From assembly GCA_003693705.1 (NCBI GenBank), contig RBZT01000729.1, positions 62,001-126,000 on the forward strand: DNA of 64,000 nt, written 5' to 3'. Positions 54,928 through 64,000 of the stretch are shown piece by piece (within the stretch, counting starts at the first letter, position 1; every line of letters begins with the position of its first letter). The stretch comes from Polymyxa betae. Lineage: Eukaryota > Endomyxa > Phytomyxea > Plasmodiophorida > Plasmodiophoridae. The notes below the pieces were generated by a model. That model was not told the origin of the DNA and ran no database searches. It worked only from the letters and a program-made list of their open reading frames with translations. The position numbers and the translations under genes are program-made.

Positions 54928-56187
54928 ATGGTCGCTGAATCAATCGAAGAGATGCCCTCCATTAGTGGGTTCGACTTCTGGGGCGCTACCGTCGTCCCAG
55001 GAAAGACCGTGAAATGTGAGATCACCGGCAATATCCTTCATCTGACCTCCATCGCCATGGACGAGAACATCACTAACGACCCGAAGCAGCGCTCAGTGCT
55101 GTCGGTCATCATCGATGGCAAGCAGTTCGTTCTGGCCTCTCTGAGGGAGGGTGTCTGCGAACAGGTTTCTGTTGATTTCCTGTTCCGGGAGAACAAGCCC
55201 ATCAAGTTCAAGGTGTCCGGTAAAACCACCCTGCATTTGGTTGGATACCTGCAGCCTTTGGATTTGGGCTTCGACGATGAAGAAATCTACAGCGATGAGG
55301 AAGACGAAGACGAAATGTGCGATTCCTGTGATGAAGACAGTGAGGAAGGTGAAAGCGACGAAGAAGAGGAAGGCAGTGATGAAGAGATGGAGAATGCTGT
55401 GGAAGCCGGTGGCAAGAAACGTCCTGCTGATACGCCTGTCGAAGTTGTTGCTGACGAGAAGACTGCCAAGAAGTCGAAAAAGGTTGACTCTGAGCCCAAG
55501 AAGGCTGAATCTAAGCCGGAACCTAAGAAGGCTGAATCTAAGCCGGAACCTAAGAAGGCTGATTCTAAACCCGAACCAAAGAAGGTTGAAAACGAACTTA
55601 AAAAGGAAGCCAAATCCGAGGACAAGAAGGTTGTGGCTGAACCAGTCAAGCCAGCCGAGGTAGAGAAGAAACAGTCTGAGGAGCCTACTGAGAAACCTGA
55701 GCCCAAGAAGGAATCGAAGAAGGCCGAGCCTGCTCAGTCCAAGAAGGCTGAAAAGGAAGCGAAGAAAGCCGAGAAGAAACCCGAACAGGCTGAGGCTAAG
55801 AAGGCTGAAGCTCCCCAAAAGGAATCTGAACAGGCTGACCCCAACGCTTTCCGAAAATTCACTGGTGGCGTCATGGTGAAAGACAGCCACATCGGCGAGG
55901 GCAAGGTTGCCTCCAAGGGCAAACGCCTCGGTGTGATGTACAAAGGCATGCTCAAGAACGGCAAGGTGTTTGACTCGAACGTCAACTCCAACAAGCCCTT
56001 CTTCTTCAAGATGGGCAACGCCGACGTTATCAAAGGCTGGGATATTGGTTTCGAAGGCATGAAGGTCGGTGGTAAACGAGTTATCGTCTGCCCGCCAAAG
56101 ATGGCCTACGGAAAGGAAGGCGCCCCGCCTGAAATTCCTCCCAACTCGGTCCTCGTCTTCGAAGTCGAACTCGTTAATGTCAAATAA
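54928..56187 (+). CDS. Nuclear FKBP with nucleoplasmin-like N-terminus
   Basis: 419 residues, one exon. Domains in order: a nucleoplasmin-like beta domain (residues about 12-110, starting GFDFWGATVVPGKTVKCEI), an acidic E/D tract (about 115-150), a lysine-rich linker with PKKAESKPE repeats (about 180-310), and an FKBP peptidyl-prolyl isomerase domain (about 315-419). The isomerase keeps the drug/proline pocket residues: MYKG tyrosine, KVFDSN, the FFFKMG phenylalanines, DVIKGWD and AYGKEGAP. This architecture is that of yeast Fpr3/Fpr4, fly FKBP39 and plant FKBP53, nucleolar histone chaperones that isomerise histone-tail prolines. The linker DNA has near-exact 27-bp repeats (55495-55590), suggesting slippage. 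Confidence 0.95.
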   Translation: MVAESIEEMPSISGFDFWGATVVPGKTVKCEITGNILHLTSIAMDENITNDPKQRSVLSVIIDGKQFVLASLREGVCEQVSVDFLFRENKPIKFKVSGKTTLHLVGYLQPLDLGFDDEEIYSDEEDEDEMCDSCDEDSEEGESDEEEEGSDEEMENAVEAGGKKRPADTPVEVVADEKTAKKSKKVDSEPKKAESKPEPKKAESKPEPKKADSKPEPKKVENELKKEAKSEDKKVVAEPVKPAEVEKKQSEEPTEKPEPKKESKKAEPAQSKKAEKEAKKAEKKPEQAEAKKAEAPQKESEQADPNAFRKFTGGVMVKDSHIGEGKVASKGKRLGVMYKGMLKNGKVFDSNVNSNKPFFFKMGNADVIKGWDIGFEGMKVGGKRVIVCPPKMAYGKEGAPPEIPPNSVLVFEVELVNVK

Positions 56188-56345
56188 TTGTCCTATTTTA
56201 TACATATAATACATCGATGCCATCGAGCCTCTTTAATTCAAATCTTGTAGCATGATTTTTGCTAGGCATTCTACTCGGTTGCTATAGGTATGTTGTTGTC
56301 TTGCAGATTACGCACTTCGAATATCGCTGCATCTTCGAAGCTGTT

Positions 56346-57115
56346 ATGAATATCACACGACTGATTCAATCTAGAGCAAGGGCTGCCTTTAGATGGGCAA
56401 GCTCCACTACTACACAGGCTCACCCATCTACTGATTTCGTTGCCGAGACGCAAAATTTGATGAACAACAACTTGTCACATTTGCAATCTGAATTCGGGAA
56501 GCTGCGATGCGGTCGCGCGACGCCAGGTTTCCATGAGGAAAGCTTCGGGATTTGCTTGATTAACCCTTTTGTAGGAATGCTGGAAAGTATAAGCGTTGAG
56601 GCATATGGATCGAAAATGCCACTTGTGTCACTAACGACAATCACTGTTCGTAATGCTAATCTTCTGCATGTTAAGCCTCATGATAGCAGCCTATGTGCCG
56701 AAGTTAAACGGGCAATCGATGGATCTGGTTATGGATTCAATGCCATTGTTTCAGGAGATTCCGTTTCGGTTCCAATCCCTAAGGTGTCTAAAGAAGCTCG
56801 AGAAAACTTGGCAAAATTAGCATCAGCCAAGGCTGAGAAAGTAAGTTGTAGTTTTGATTACTGGGAAAATCCTGACCTATTGTAGGCCAAGGTTGACGTA
56901 AGAAGATCCCGAAAGATTGGCTTAGATAAGATCAAAGCTGTCGAAGACAGTATGTGTGAAGACGAGACTTTCCGGTTAGAAAAGAAGGTCATTATCAACC
57001 AAGTGTTTCGTATTGTATTTGACCGGAATTACAGATTCAAACACTTACCGACTCGTTCATGGAAAAGATTTCCAAACTTTACCAAGCCAAGTTAAACGAA
57101 CTGAAAAGCAGTTAA
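56346..57115 (+). CDS. MRRF: Mitochondrial ribosome recycling factor
   Basis: Four exons, 56346-56526, 56575-56840, 56886-56987 and 57035-57115; 209 residues. The first 35 residues are an Arg/Ser-rich presequence (MNITRLIQSRARAAFRWASS). The RRF body follows: KLRCGRATPGMLESISVEAYGSKMPL, ITVRNANLLHVKPHD, the V-S-V-P-I-P-K-V-S-K-E-A-R loop, and VRRSRKIGLDKIK on the hinge/helix region. These are conserved RRF positions, including the G-R-A-x-P of helix 1. It splits post-termination mitoribosomes together with EF-G2. The start at 56346 gives a plausible targeting peptide; the frame is open 29 codons further up. Confidence 0.93.
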
Positions 57116-57594
57116 CCTTCTGCTATCTATAACCATTGTAAAACTACAAAAATGTTTCATATTATATTGTTTGAGCTCTGTGAATTTACGAGCTATCTCA
57201 GTACAATTAAAACCAAAAGAATCATTAAACGGACATCTCGACTAAGGACAACATCTGCGGCCATCATCCCGACCTAAAATGCAACTAGCCGTCGCCTACC
57301 AAAGACGATGCCGGTCTCGACACAAAAGCGACTGACTGTTCAGCTCCTGCTCTACCTTGAAAGCTGTTGTCAAGCTGACGTCAGATTTGTACTATGACAT
57401 CCATAGTGAATTGCGTTTTGGTGGTAGAAGAGAGGTCAGGTAACGTTAACTCGGACCGTAAAAGACAAGGTACCCGTTAGTAGGCAATCAGTTGGCATTC
57501 ATAGAGGACGTCATTGAGACGCAATTACCGGTCCAGTCGGGGATCTTATTTCCATATCTGTTCGACCGGGGCGTCGTCGGGGTTTGGGCCTGCC
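57116..57594. other. Intergenic, no gene seen
   Basis: About 480 bp between MRRF and the GOST-family gene on the same strand. No frame with domain content, no repeat and no RNA-gene signature that I could see. Confidence 0.6.
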
Positions 57595-59414
57595 ATGAAC
57601 CGGCGCTGTAGTCTCGGCTTCGTCCTGGCCTCGCTCATCCTCTGCTGCAGCCGAACTTCGGCCATGATCGAGGATCTGAACCTGCAGTTCGGCCGCGATG
57701 ACTTGTTTCAGATCATTTGGAGGTTTGAATTCGCAGAGAAAGGAGAGTTGTCGATCGATGGCCAGGCGATGATTAATAATATGCCTGCGTACTACAAAAC
57801 GGATCAGTTTATTCGAGCAAATGCTAATTCTGCTAAATTAGAAATTCTTCTTTGCAGCTGATGGTATGCTCTGACAGCAGCCTGGTTAAGCTGAGGACGA
57901 TCAGAATTGAGGAAATCTGTGGAACGAAACCGTTCGATGCCGCTCCCTGCGAATGGTCGGGCATGTTTACCCAAGACGATTCAAAATTCAAAGTTAATCT
58001 TGACATCAAATCAGAGGTAATACGAAAAGGTTCTTACTGGTTTATATGATGAATTTCAGGACTGGTACTATCTCTTGCAACTGAACTGCGACCGTCTCGA
58101 TTTCTTCGTTCAAGCTCATATCATCGCTTATAATCGTGGCCGATATACGGGATTCCTGTCGTTATCCGAGTCTCCTTATGTGCCGCTATCGGCTGCATTG
58201 GCGATCGCGTTTACACTTCTCACACTTGCACAATTCCTGTCTTGGTTCCCTTACCGACATTTCAATGTAAAGTTCCAGTCACGTCTCACCTTAATTCCTC
58301 TCTTCTTTGCTGTATTCTATACAATCCAGGTAGAGAGCTTAATACTGATGTTGCCACTTTCTGACTTAATGTCTAGATATACTATTGGGATTATTGTTCG
58401 AAACATGGAGTGAAGTCTCCATTGGCGTTCTGGTCGTGCTTCATCATTCTTATGAGCACAAAGTCTACATTATTTATGTTATTATTGGCTGTCTCCAAAG
58501 GTGAGCTCCATTCTTGGCTTTGGGCACCGTATACAACTCAGTACTGTTCAGGTTGGGCAATCTGCAGAAGTCGTCTAAGCTCTTTGGATTTCAAGCAATC
58601 GGTGTTACTGGTTTTAGGATTGATCTTAGCGTTTTCGTGTTTCACAGTATTGGGCAAGTAGCCACTGTAATCACATACACTGTTTTTGATCGTGTTTAGG
58701 TGGCATGGGACTCTCGACAATGATTCTTATTTATGCGATGTTACTGAAAGTCATCTTTAATTCTGTTGTCAACATTCTTGCAGAGATTGATAATCAAATG
58801 CAAATGCTTCGCTCCATGAGTTTAGACCCTAACCACTTCCCGATCTTCGTAAAGAGACAAATTTACCACAACTTCCAGTTAACAGCTCTGTCATATATCA
58901 CTTTGAAAGTCATCTTTCTGCTTTGGGCCAACATCTTCCTGCAACGCTTTCCTTGGGTGTCTGATATGATAGACTCTTTCTTGGATATTGCATTCCTGAT
59001 TTGTCTTTTGTACGTATGGTTTTTTGGGGCTCAGGAGTGTGCTGATTTATCTTCCAAAGCATCAATTTCCGAATGCGTCCTTTCTGCCCTCGATTTGCAC
59101 ACATAAACGGACAAGATGATGGCAATAGATCTGAGCTCTCAAGGCGTTTACTGAGGTCCAACTATTTGGCAGAACAAGATATGGAAATTGGCCAATACGA
59201 AGATATCTGGAGGCCTGGTAACTTTTTCTTTTTTAATGAGGTTGTAATCCGATTGACATGAATTGAAGGAATGGCTGTACCTATGTTATCCCTGGATTAC
59301 GATTCCTGGTTGCATCCTTATTCGGAGCCTTTAGTGCTATTACAAAGCCCAAGTTCCGTTGATATAGGAAGGCAAATTTCGGGTCGCACTGATTCGAAGG
59401 GAGGCACCCGATAA
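57595..59414 (+). CDS. GOST-family seven-helix membrane protein (TMEM145/GPR180-like)
   Basis: Several exons from an ATG at 57595 that opens a signal peptide (LGFVLASLILCCSRTSA). A cysteine-bearing ectodomain follows (LMVC, EICGTKP, LNCDRLDFFV). Seven membrane helices come after it, beginning PLSAALAIAFTLLTLAQFLSW, with the family's YYWDYCSKHG loop and FMLLLAVSKGWAICR, where the K-G-W-x-I-x-R follows the fourth helix. Joins checked: KSE to DWYYLL, TIQ to IYYW, KG to WAICR, and VLG to GMGLST. The last uses a GC-AG intron (58654-58699, GCAAGT). The C-terminal tail, through PYSEPLVLLQS, comes from a further exon after GTAACT and ends at 59414. The joins near 57800 and 59040-59115 are not fixed. 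GOST proteins chaperone Golgi and secretory cargo. Confidence 0.75.
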
Positions 59415-59474
59415 CATCAAAACGGCTAGGGATATTTAATTTTATTCACGAGACGTGTAAAATATGAATCAGTA

Positions 59475-59975
59475 TTATACAGAAACAATATCTTGTTTGC
59501 TTAGACTAGCATTGGAGAAATCCAAGAAGAGTGATATTGCTCGAGCAGAAATCGTTGGGAACGAATATGCAAATATAGCATAAAGCGGCGCCGAATCATC
59601 TGAAGCCTTATATCGGTACAAACAGACTCCTTTGCCGCTTTCACTGTTTCCCGTTCTGCCACAAATCAGACCTGATTCGGGGTGAAATCTAGATTTCAAT
59701 CTAAAAAGCAAGTATAGACAGGCAACAAGCCATAAATACCGATGAACATTGATATGATCGTCCTCAAAATCGATTCCTTTCGTCATAGCTTCTTCTCTGC
59801 CATTAAACAGCGCTATCAAATCGAAAGCTGTCGACTTGGGCAGGGTTGTAGTTCCGAGGATAACGGCACCATCTCCATCGAATATCACCAGCGACGAGAG
59901 CTCATGCGGTAGCGACGTTTGCAGTAGCGCCTTGGCTAACCCGGAGCTGGCACCAGCCACAAGCTCGCCTAACAT
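59475..59975 (-). CDS. Small profilin-like or longin-like domain protein
   Basis: Two exons with a 39-nt intron (GTATTT...TTTTTAG) joining NVHR to LKSRFHPESG; about 150 residues from the ATG at 59973-59975. The order of elements is an N-terminal helix, a strand with VIFDGDGAVI, a helix (TAFDLIALFNGREEAM), a strand G-I-D-F-E-D-D-H-I-N-V-H-R, a turn with LICGRTG, then GKGVCLYRY and YAIFAYSF and a last helix. This resembles profilin (DG-A start, R-G-K-K-G-G-V-C core), but key actin-contact residues are not evident. A roadblock/longin fold is the alternative. I would not assign a function. Confidence 0.5.
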   Translation of the reverse strand: MLGELVAGASSGLAKALLQTSLPHELSSLVIFDGDGAVILGTTTLPKSTAFDLIALFNGREEAMTKGIDFEDDHINVHRYLWLVACLYLLFRLKSRFHPESGLICGRTGNSESGKGVCLYRYKASDDSAPLYAIFAYSFPTISARAISLFLDFSNASLSKQDIVSV

Positions 59976-60188
59976 GCTCCTATTAGTGTGCGCAGCACGA
60001 ACTAAAGTATTCGCTTATTCAGCAGACAGCAAAAATGCGTCTACTCTGTTATCGACCTTTCGTGGAGATACGAGAAAAAGAATACTGCAAACTAAAACAC
60101 GCAACAGCCTACGCGAACACTCGCAAGGCAAATATTATAGAATTATCAAAAGATGTTGGTTTATCAATTGAGTTGGGACTCCACGAGT

Positions 60189-60908
60189 TTACTTGTGCTT
60201 CTTCTTCTGGATCTTCTTCATGTAGAATTCGAGCTCCTTGCCTTCGATGATGTAGCCGTCGCAACGGCCGCACTGGCCGGGTCGCGACGAGATGCAGGCG
60301 TACAGCCGACCGCTCATGAACTGCTCGGCGACCTTGGAGTCGATGACCGAGGCGGACAGACGAGCCTTCTGCTTCTTCTGGACGGCCTCGCTGACCTTGG
60401 GCAGGTCCTCGGAGGGCTTCTCGTTCTTCTTCAGACCGAGATCCTGGCCGTAGTGCTGGGTGTACCATTGGCGGAAGGGAGTGGCATCGATGGCGACAAT
60501 GCAGCCTGCGATTCGAAATCAAACTCTATCAAACGACCTGCTGTGACATTTTCACCTTTGACCAAAGTCTTGGTACGAACCAATTCGTTGGAGGTGGCGT
60601 TGTAGACGACATCAATGATACGGGTACGCCGGGTGATAACTTCGGATCCCCAGGAGAAGTTTCCGGTTTCCAGACGCAGAGCGCGGAACTTCATGTTGCC
60701 ACCACGACCACGAACCAGATGGATTCTAAGCAATCGTGAATTGGCATAGTTCTAAGAGAGCCAAAGTCGTCATCGAAGCGCACCTCTTCTCGCCGATTTT
60801 GGTGTTGGCGGCCGGGCGACCGAGCTCATATTTGCGCTTCTTCTGGTGGATCTTACGACGACCACCGGTCGCGCGACGCTTGTGGCGGGAGTCACGAGAG
60901 ATACCCAT
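60189..60908 (-). CDS. RPS8: 40S ribosomal protein S8 (eS8)
   Basis: Three exons, 60908-60784, 60725-60556 and 60505-60189; 203 residues. It starts [16 protein letters not shown], followed by [17 protein letters not shown] spliced to [18 protein letters not shown], and TKTLVK spliced to [20 protein letters not shown]. All are invariant eS8 segments. The C-terminus has the C[13 protein letters not shown] cysteine region and ends K-K-H-K. A component of the small-subunit body. Codons are C-ending as in RPL15 and RACK1. Introns are 58 and 50 nt. Confidence 0.98.
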
Positions 60909-60962
60909 GGTCGGCGATCAAGCAATAAGGACTGCGAATTGTCAGAACGACGCTAATGCCAA

Positions 60963-60980
60963 GTCCGTGACGGAGTCCGT
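60963..60980 (-). promoter_or_regulatory. Palindromic element upstream of RPS8
   Basis: GTCCGTGACGGAGTCCGT on the + strand, identical to the element before RACK1, lies 55-72 bp upstream of the RPS8 ATG. Because RPS8 is on the minus strand, the element is in the opposite orientation relative to its gene; the ACGGA-G-TCCGT core is nearly symmetric, so orientation may not matter. Confidence 0.7.
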
Positions 60981-61097
60981 TTTCCACACTAATAGGGCAT
61001 CCTCATATATACCGGACCAATTTTTCACATTTAATTCTGATTTATTCAACAAAATCATCCAAAAAATTCACTTGAATGTGTTCTGCTTATGAGTTAG

Positions 61098-61936
61098 TTA
61101 TACGAATTGGAAATCGCAGGATAGAGGAAGATGGTCGGATCCGAACCTGTTCATGATCCATTCGAAGGAAACTTCCTCGGGAATGGGTTCGATCGCTGCT
61201 GATAGCGAACGTAGTCGCTGACAATGCAGAATGTAATCCAATCGGTGCTTGGCGTTTCTTCTAGGAGAACACCATGTCGGAGCCAGACTTCCTTCAAATG
61301 CGTCCTGCAATGAAATCGCGCTCGGCAGCACGCTTGATATTCGATCTGGAGTCGTATTTAAATCACCACACCATATTATAGCATTGCTGTCGTTATAGTC
61401 TCGTTTGATGATTCTTTCGACTTCCGCAGCTTGCTCTTTGGCTTCAGCACCATATCGCCTCCAGCTTAAATGCAGATTGGCTACAATCAAGCCATGGTTA
61501 TCTGCAGTTCTTAACGCTGCTATCTGCCCAGCACTGCCTTCTTTGCTCCAGACATGAGAGCTAAACTTATATCGATCGAATATGGAATTCCTTCTGATCA
61601 TCATTAGAGTGCCATGGTCGATGGATGCAGTCGTTGGGAAGTTTCTAGCAAGCTCGCTTATATGATATTGGTGATGAAATGAACATCGCAACGATTTAAG
61701 TTCAGTTTCCTGTTTAACTCGATAAGGACTGATGATATAAAGAATGTAGACGAGCATACTTCAACTTCTTGAAGGCATACGATATCTGCCATCGCAGATC
61801 GAATATTTCGATAGATCGCCGGTCGTCTCCGCTCGAAAGCTAGAGCTCGCCCCGGATCGACGATATTTGGATAATAGGCAGGAATGCACCATACATTTGC
61901 TAGAATATTATGACTCAGCAGCCGAAATGATTTCAT
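61098..61936 (-). CDS. Endonuclease/exonuclease/phosphatase (EEP) family enzyme
   Basis: Two exons, 61936-61760 and 61709-61098; 262 residues. The 50-nt intron (GTATGC...TTAAACAG) joins VCLQEVE to ETELKSLR. Catalytic signatures in order: SHNILANVW (Asn), LQEVE (Glu for Mg2+), NLHLSW (His), WCGDLNTTP (Asp/Asn) and a closing GSDHLPL (Asp-His pair). This is the CCR4/nocturnin/ANGEL branch of EEP proteins, usually poly(A)- or nucleotide-degrading nucleases, though 2'-phosphodiesterases share it. There is no leucine-rich repeat region, so it is not canonical CCR4. The start is the first ATG; the two preceding codons include only a TTG. Confidence 0.88.
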
Positions 61937-62094
61937 CAAAGCTGTGCAAAAGATCGGATCGGAGGAGATGGTCGTGTCGTCCAGCGCAACATCATAACAA
62001 TGACAAGTTCAAAGGCGAAATTTTGCGGTTGGAAACCGCCAAGATTTTTGTTCTGCAAGCTTGAACTGGAATATTGCCTGATTTCGAACGAATG

Positions 62095-62592
62095 CTATGA
62101 TGTATTCGATTCATCTAGGTTGTCGTCGGGTTCATATATGGAGGCATTAGCGAATTCGGCGAGATCGAATCTGGCGGGCTCTTCGCTGCTGCTCGAATCT
62201 TCCTGCCGGCTAAAGCACAGATCTTCTCGGTTGACGACGACGACTTTGGGCGGCATTGTGAATTGAACGTGCGAATTCGGGATCGTTGGCTTTCTCCTAA
62301 CTTGATCGGGATTCTTCAGGCAGCTTGCAGCCCGGGTTTTAACAATCCCTGACGAGATCGTATTATCTAAATACGATTTGATTGAAGGGGCGGATATCTC
62401 TGGATTGGAAAGACCATCGAGGCGAAATTTCTCACTGAACCATCGGGCTAGCCAGCCTGAACGAACGCTCTGGCTGGGTCTGAGTTCACTAGTTCTGCGT
62501 TTAGTCCTGATCTTGCCATTATCGGCCGAATCGAGATTACTGAGATCGGCAGTAGGGAGCGGCGTCCCGGCTCCTATCGTCGCTCGCGGCAT
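62095..62592 (-). CDS. Unidentified, mostly disordered protein
   Basis: 165 residues from an ATG at 62590-62592. It is rich in Ser, Arg, Pro and Asp, with a basic stretch (TKRRTSELRPSQSVRSGW), a short amphipathic patch (LARWFSEKF) and an acidic end (DEYEP-like, E-P-D-D-N-L-D-E). The region around PNSHVQFTMPPKVVVV could be a short binding motif. The V-x-F with a downstream acidic Ser cluster (SRQEDSSSSEEP) recalls PP1-inhibitor-type sequences, but that is a guess. It is divergent from nothing clear and lies 158 bp upstream of the EEP gene on the same strand. Confidence 0.5.
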   Translation of the reverse strand: MPRATIGAGTPLPTADLSNLDSADNGKIRTKRRTSELRPSQSVRSGWLARWFSEKFRLDGLSNPEISAPSIKSYLDNTISSGIVKTRAASCLKNPDQVRRKPTIPNSHVQFTMPPKVVVVNREDLCFSRQEDSSSSEEPARFDLAEFANASIYEPDDNLDESNTS

Positions 62593-63127
62593 GAGTGGAA
62601 TGAGCGCCAAGTGTTGTCAGATTCGCCGTTATTATGTAAGGACGGCGTTCCCTTCAATGCAATCAAAGCGCCACTTATAGTTAAGTGAATAAGTCGATTG
62701 GGGGCCTGTCTTTAAACTTAGGCCAAACCGGATCGGGTGATGGGTTCATCAAGCCTCCATGGAGAATCTCCTCCGAAGGATCCACCAAAAGCTAGTTCCT
62801 AACGCCCTTTCAGAAAAATCTAGGGGGCATGCGATCGATTTATCACAGGATGATTTTGAAAGTTTTTGAAATAACGGGACTCTAGAAAAGGAAAGGAAGA
62901 GCGGCCAAAATTGTATTGCTAAATTGGACGAATGCTAAATATCATTATGTGCCTAAATTTAGTGAAGACGAAATGTACAAATAGATAGAGGATTATAATC
63001 TGGTCTCTCCTTGACGGGCGCTGGGAGGAAGCCCAGTTTCAGGATCCGTGCCTAAAGGTCGACGAAACAGCAATATATGTGGCTCCTACAGATCGTGATT
63101 CGAGAAAAAACACAATAACAAAAAGCA
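62593..63127. other. Intergenic, no gene seen
   Basis: About 535 bp with short frames only. A GGCCTGTCTTTAAACTTAGGCC inverted-repeat-like patch lies near 62704-62725. I see no RNA gene or promoter I can support. Confidence 0.55.
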
Positions 63128-63373
63128 TCAACATACTGGACGATGAATCTCGTAATGGACCCAACCACGGCTTTGCTGAACGCCAAGGCCTCGCCATTCT
63201 TTCTCGCTCAGGATTCGAGGTGGGCCGATCGAATTGGTTAAGTCTTTGGGCAATATAACATGACTATATTTAAAGTTAGAAGGCATCGTTCCATCGCAGA
63301 CGATGACGACGAACCGGTACTCGTACTCGTCATCGCAGTACTTCTCTGAATACTCAATCTCGTTGGACGGCAT
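63128..63373 (-). CDS. CKS1: CKS1, cyclin-dependent kinase regulatory subunit
   Basis: Two exons, 63373-63315 and 63263-63128, with a 51-nt intron (GTTCGT...AATATAG) inside YEYR|HVILPK; 64 residues, a little shorter than the usual 75-80 because the C-terminus stops at HRPVC. Core motifs: [23 protein letters not shown] split by the intron, then [23 protein letters not shown], which includes the phosphate-binding pocket residues. CKS proteins bind Cdks and multi-phosphorylated substrates such as Cdc25 and p27. The missing C-terminal beta strand (L-L-F-R-R in others) may mean reduced strand exchange or an unseen last exon. Confidence 0.93.
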   Translation of the reverse strand: MPSNEIEYSEKYCDDEYEYRFVVIVCDGTMPSNFKYSHVILPKDLTNSIGPPRILSEKEWRGLGVQQSRGWVHYEIHRPVC

Positions 63374-63742
63374 CGGAGTGGATACCTCGCTGTGGATGCG
63401 TCAGAACGCGCTGAGACCAAGCCCACGCACCAGATGGGGATTCGTCTAAAACCTAATACTGGAAGGCAGCCGAGACTGACGAATTATGAGTCGACAGCAA
63501 CTGTGCTGGGAGTGGCAACCGCAGCGATTGTAACAATAACAAGTATAATATCAAGATTCGAGCGCGAACGCGACTGCGCACATTTGTATTCAGGGCAACT
63601 TCGTTCTTCATTCATCCTACCATACAAACTGGATTCGTACAAGATACCAATACAGAAAAGATGCTGTAGTTGCTGTTCTTCTAAAGTGGGACAAAAACGT
63701 AAAGGATTGACGAGTCGATTTAACAAGCATATGCGCACCAAT

Positions 63743-64000
63743 CTATTGTTGGGGTGGTGGTGGATACATGTGAGGAGCAGGGGGATGTGCAGGTGGAGGA
63801 GGAGGGTACCCGTAATTATCGTAGCCACCAGCATAGCCGTATGGAGGATTGGGATACCCGTAGGGAGCAGCAGGAGGTGGTGGCGGATAATAGCCATTCG
63901 ATTGATTCCATGGTTGACCGGCAGCAGGAGGTGGCGGCGGTTGCATTCCATAAGGTCCCGGGCCTGGTGGAGGCGGAGGCGGCTCCCATGACTGAGGTTG
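63743..64000 (-). CDS. Proline/tyrosine-rich protein, 3' end
   Basis: The frame runs in from the right edge and ends with TAG at 63743-63745, so the N-terminus is outside the window. The visible 85 residues are almost all P, Y, G and A, in irregular PPPPPA, YGYP and QPW units, ending MYPPPPQQ. This is typical of cytosolic low-complexity tails (splicing factors, ESCRT-associated or annexin-type P-Y-G-rich proteins) or cell-wall proteins. It cannot be assigned without the rest. The complementary + frame is an antisense shadow. Nothing else is seen in 63374-63742. Confidence 0.7.
   Translation of the reverse strand, partial: QPQSWEPPPPPPGPGPYGMQPPPPPAAGQPWNQSNGYYPPPPPAAPYGYPNPPYGYAGGYDNYGYPPPPPAHPPAPHMYPPPPQQ

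Noticed and set aside
55093-56223. 376-codon minus-strand frame rich in Phe and Leu
   Set aside because: Complement of the lysine/glutamate-rich FKBP; the FKBP frame has full domain support.
60109-60522. Arg-rich minus-strand frame
   Set aside because: Out-of-frame shadow of RPS8 exon 3, which is unambiguous in the other frame.
63392-63991. 199-codon + strand frame
   Set aside because: Antisense of the proline/tyrosine-rich coding sequence; Arg/Trp-rich composition is what the complement of P/Y codons gives.

Overview
The window is nuclear DNA from a compact, gene-dense eukaryote. It carries spliceosomal genes throughout: most introns are 40-56 nt GT-AG with a CTAAC-like branch site near the acceptor, and one is a convincing GC-AG intron. 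The genes include cytosolic ribosomal proteins, RACK1, mitochondrial import and protease factors and heterotrimeric G-protein signalling. An axonemal DRC9-like protein and a kinesin-4 suggest an organism with a flagellated stage. TTTAGGG-type motifs appear inside introns and in one 5' region. Together this suggests a small-genome flagellate protist, perhaps a rhizarian (plasmodiophorid-like) or a stramenopile. That placement is inference and I cannot name the species. About 40 genes are supported. Many had to be assembled from several open frames, and I checked the joins by splice sites, reading phase and continuity of family motifs.

Layout. 1-8.8 kb: DRC9-like 3' end, NOC3, a HIPK/DYRK-type kinase, a RING-CH membrane E3, an MFSD5-type transporter, an unidentified four-exon gene and a thioredoxin-fold ER membrane protein. 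8.9-17.6 kb: a looser accessory region with a 20-bp tandem repeat, two paralogous secreted proteins built on a duplicated helical repeat beginning S-E-W, an unidentified disordered protein, and long stretches without a clear gene. 17.7-24.8 kb: RACK1, ATP23, a secreted protein, a CD36-family receptor, a 34-bp hairpin repeat, pterin-4a-carbinolamine dehydratase, RPL15 and a small membrane protein. 25-32.3 kb: SAM50, a multicopper oxidase, a TGDS-type dehydratase and phytochelatin synthase, all intron-rich. 32.4-38.8 kb: a long kinesin-4, a small coiled-coil protein and an ankyrin protein with a myristoylation signal. 38.8-40.5 kb is unresolved. 40.5-46.8 kb: AP5Z1, a PAN-like type I membrane protein, a G-alpha subunit and a secreted or anchored protein. 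46.9-64 kb: a large coiled-coil/EF-hand protein, CDK8, UTP4, a nucleoplasmin-like FKBP, mitochondrial ribosome recycling factor, a GOST-family 7TM protein, RPS8, an EEP-family nuclease, CKS1 and the end of a proline-rich protein.

Shared themes. Ribosome production and translation recur (NOC3, UTP4, FKBP, RPL15, RPS8, RACK1, MRRF); RACK1, RPL15 and RPS8 share an ACGGAGTCCGT palindrome 35-62 bp upstream of their starts. A metal/redox group lies close together (multicopper oxidase, phytochelatin synthase), with a molybdate-transporter-like gene elsewhere. The least explained material is the secreted S-E-W repeat family, the shared promoter elements and the unresolved 38.8-40.5 kb block.
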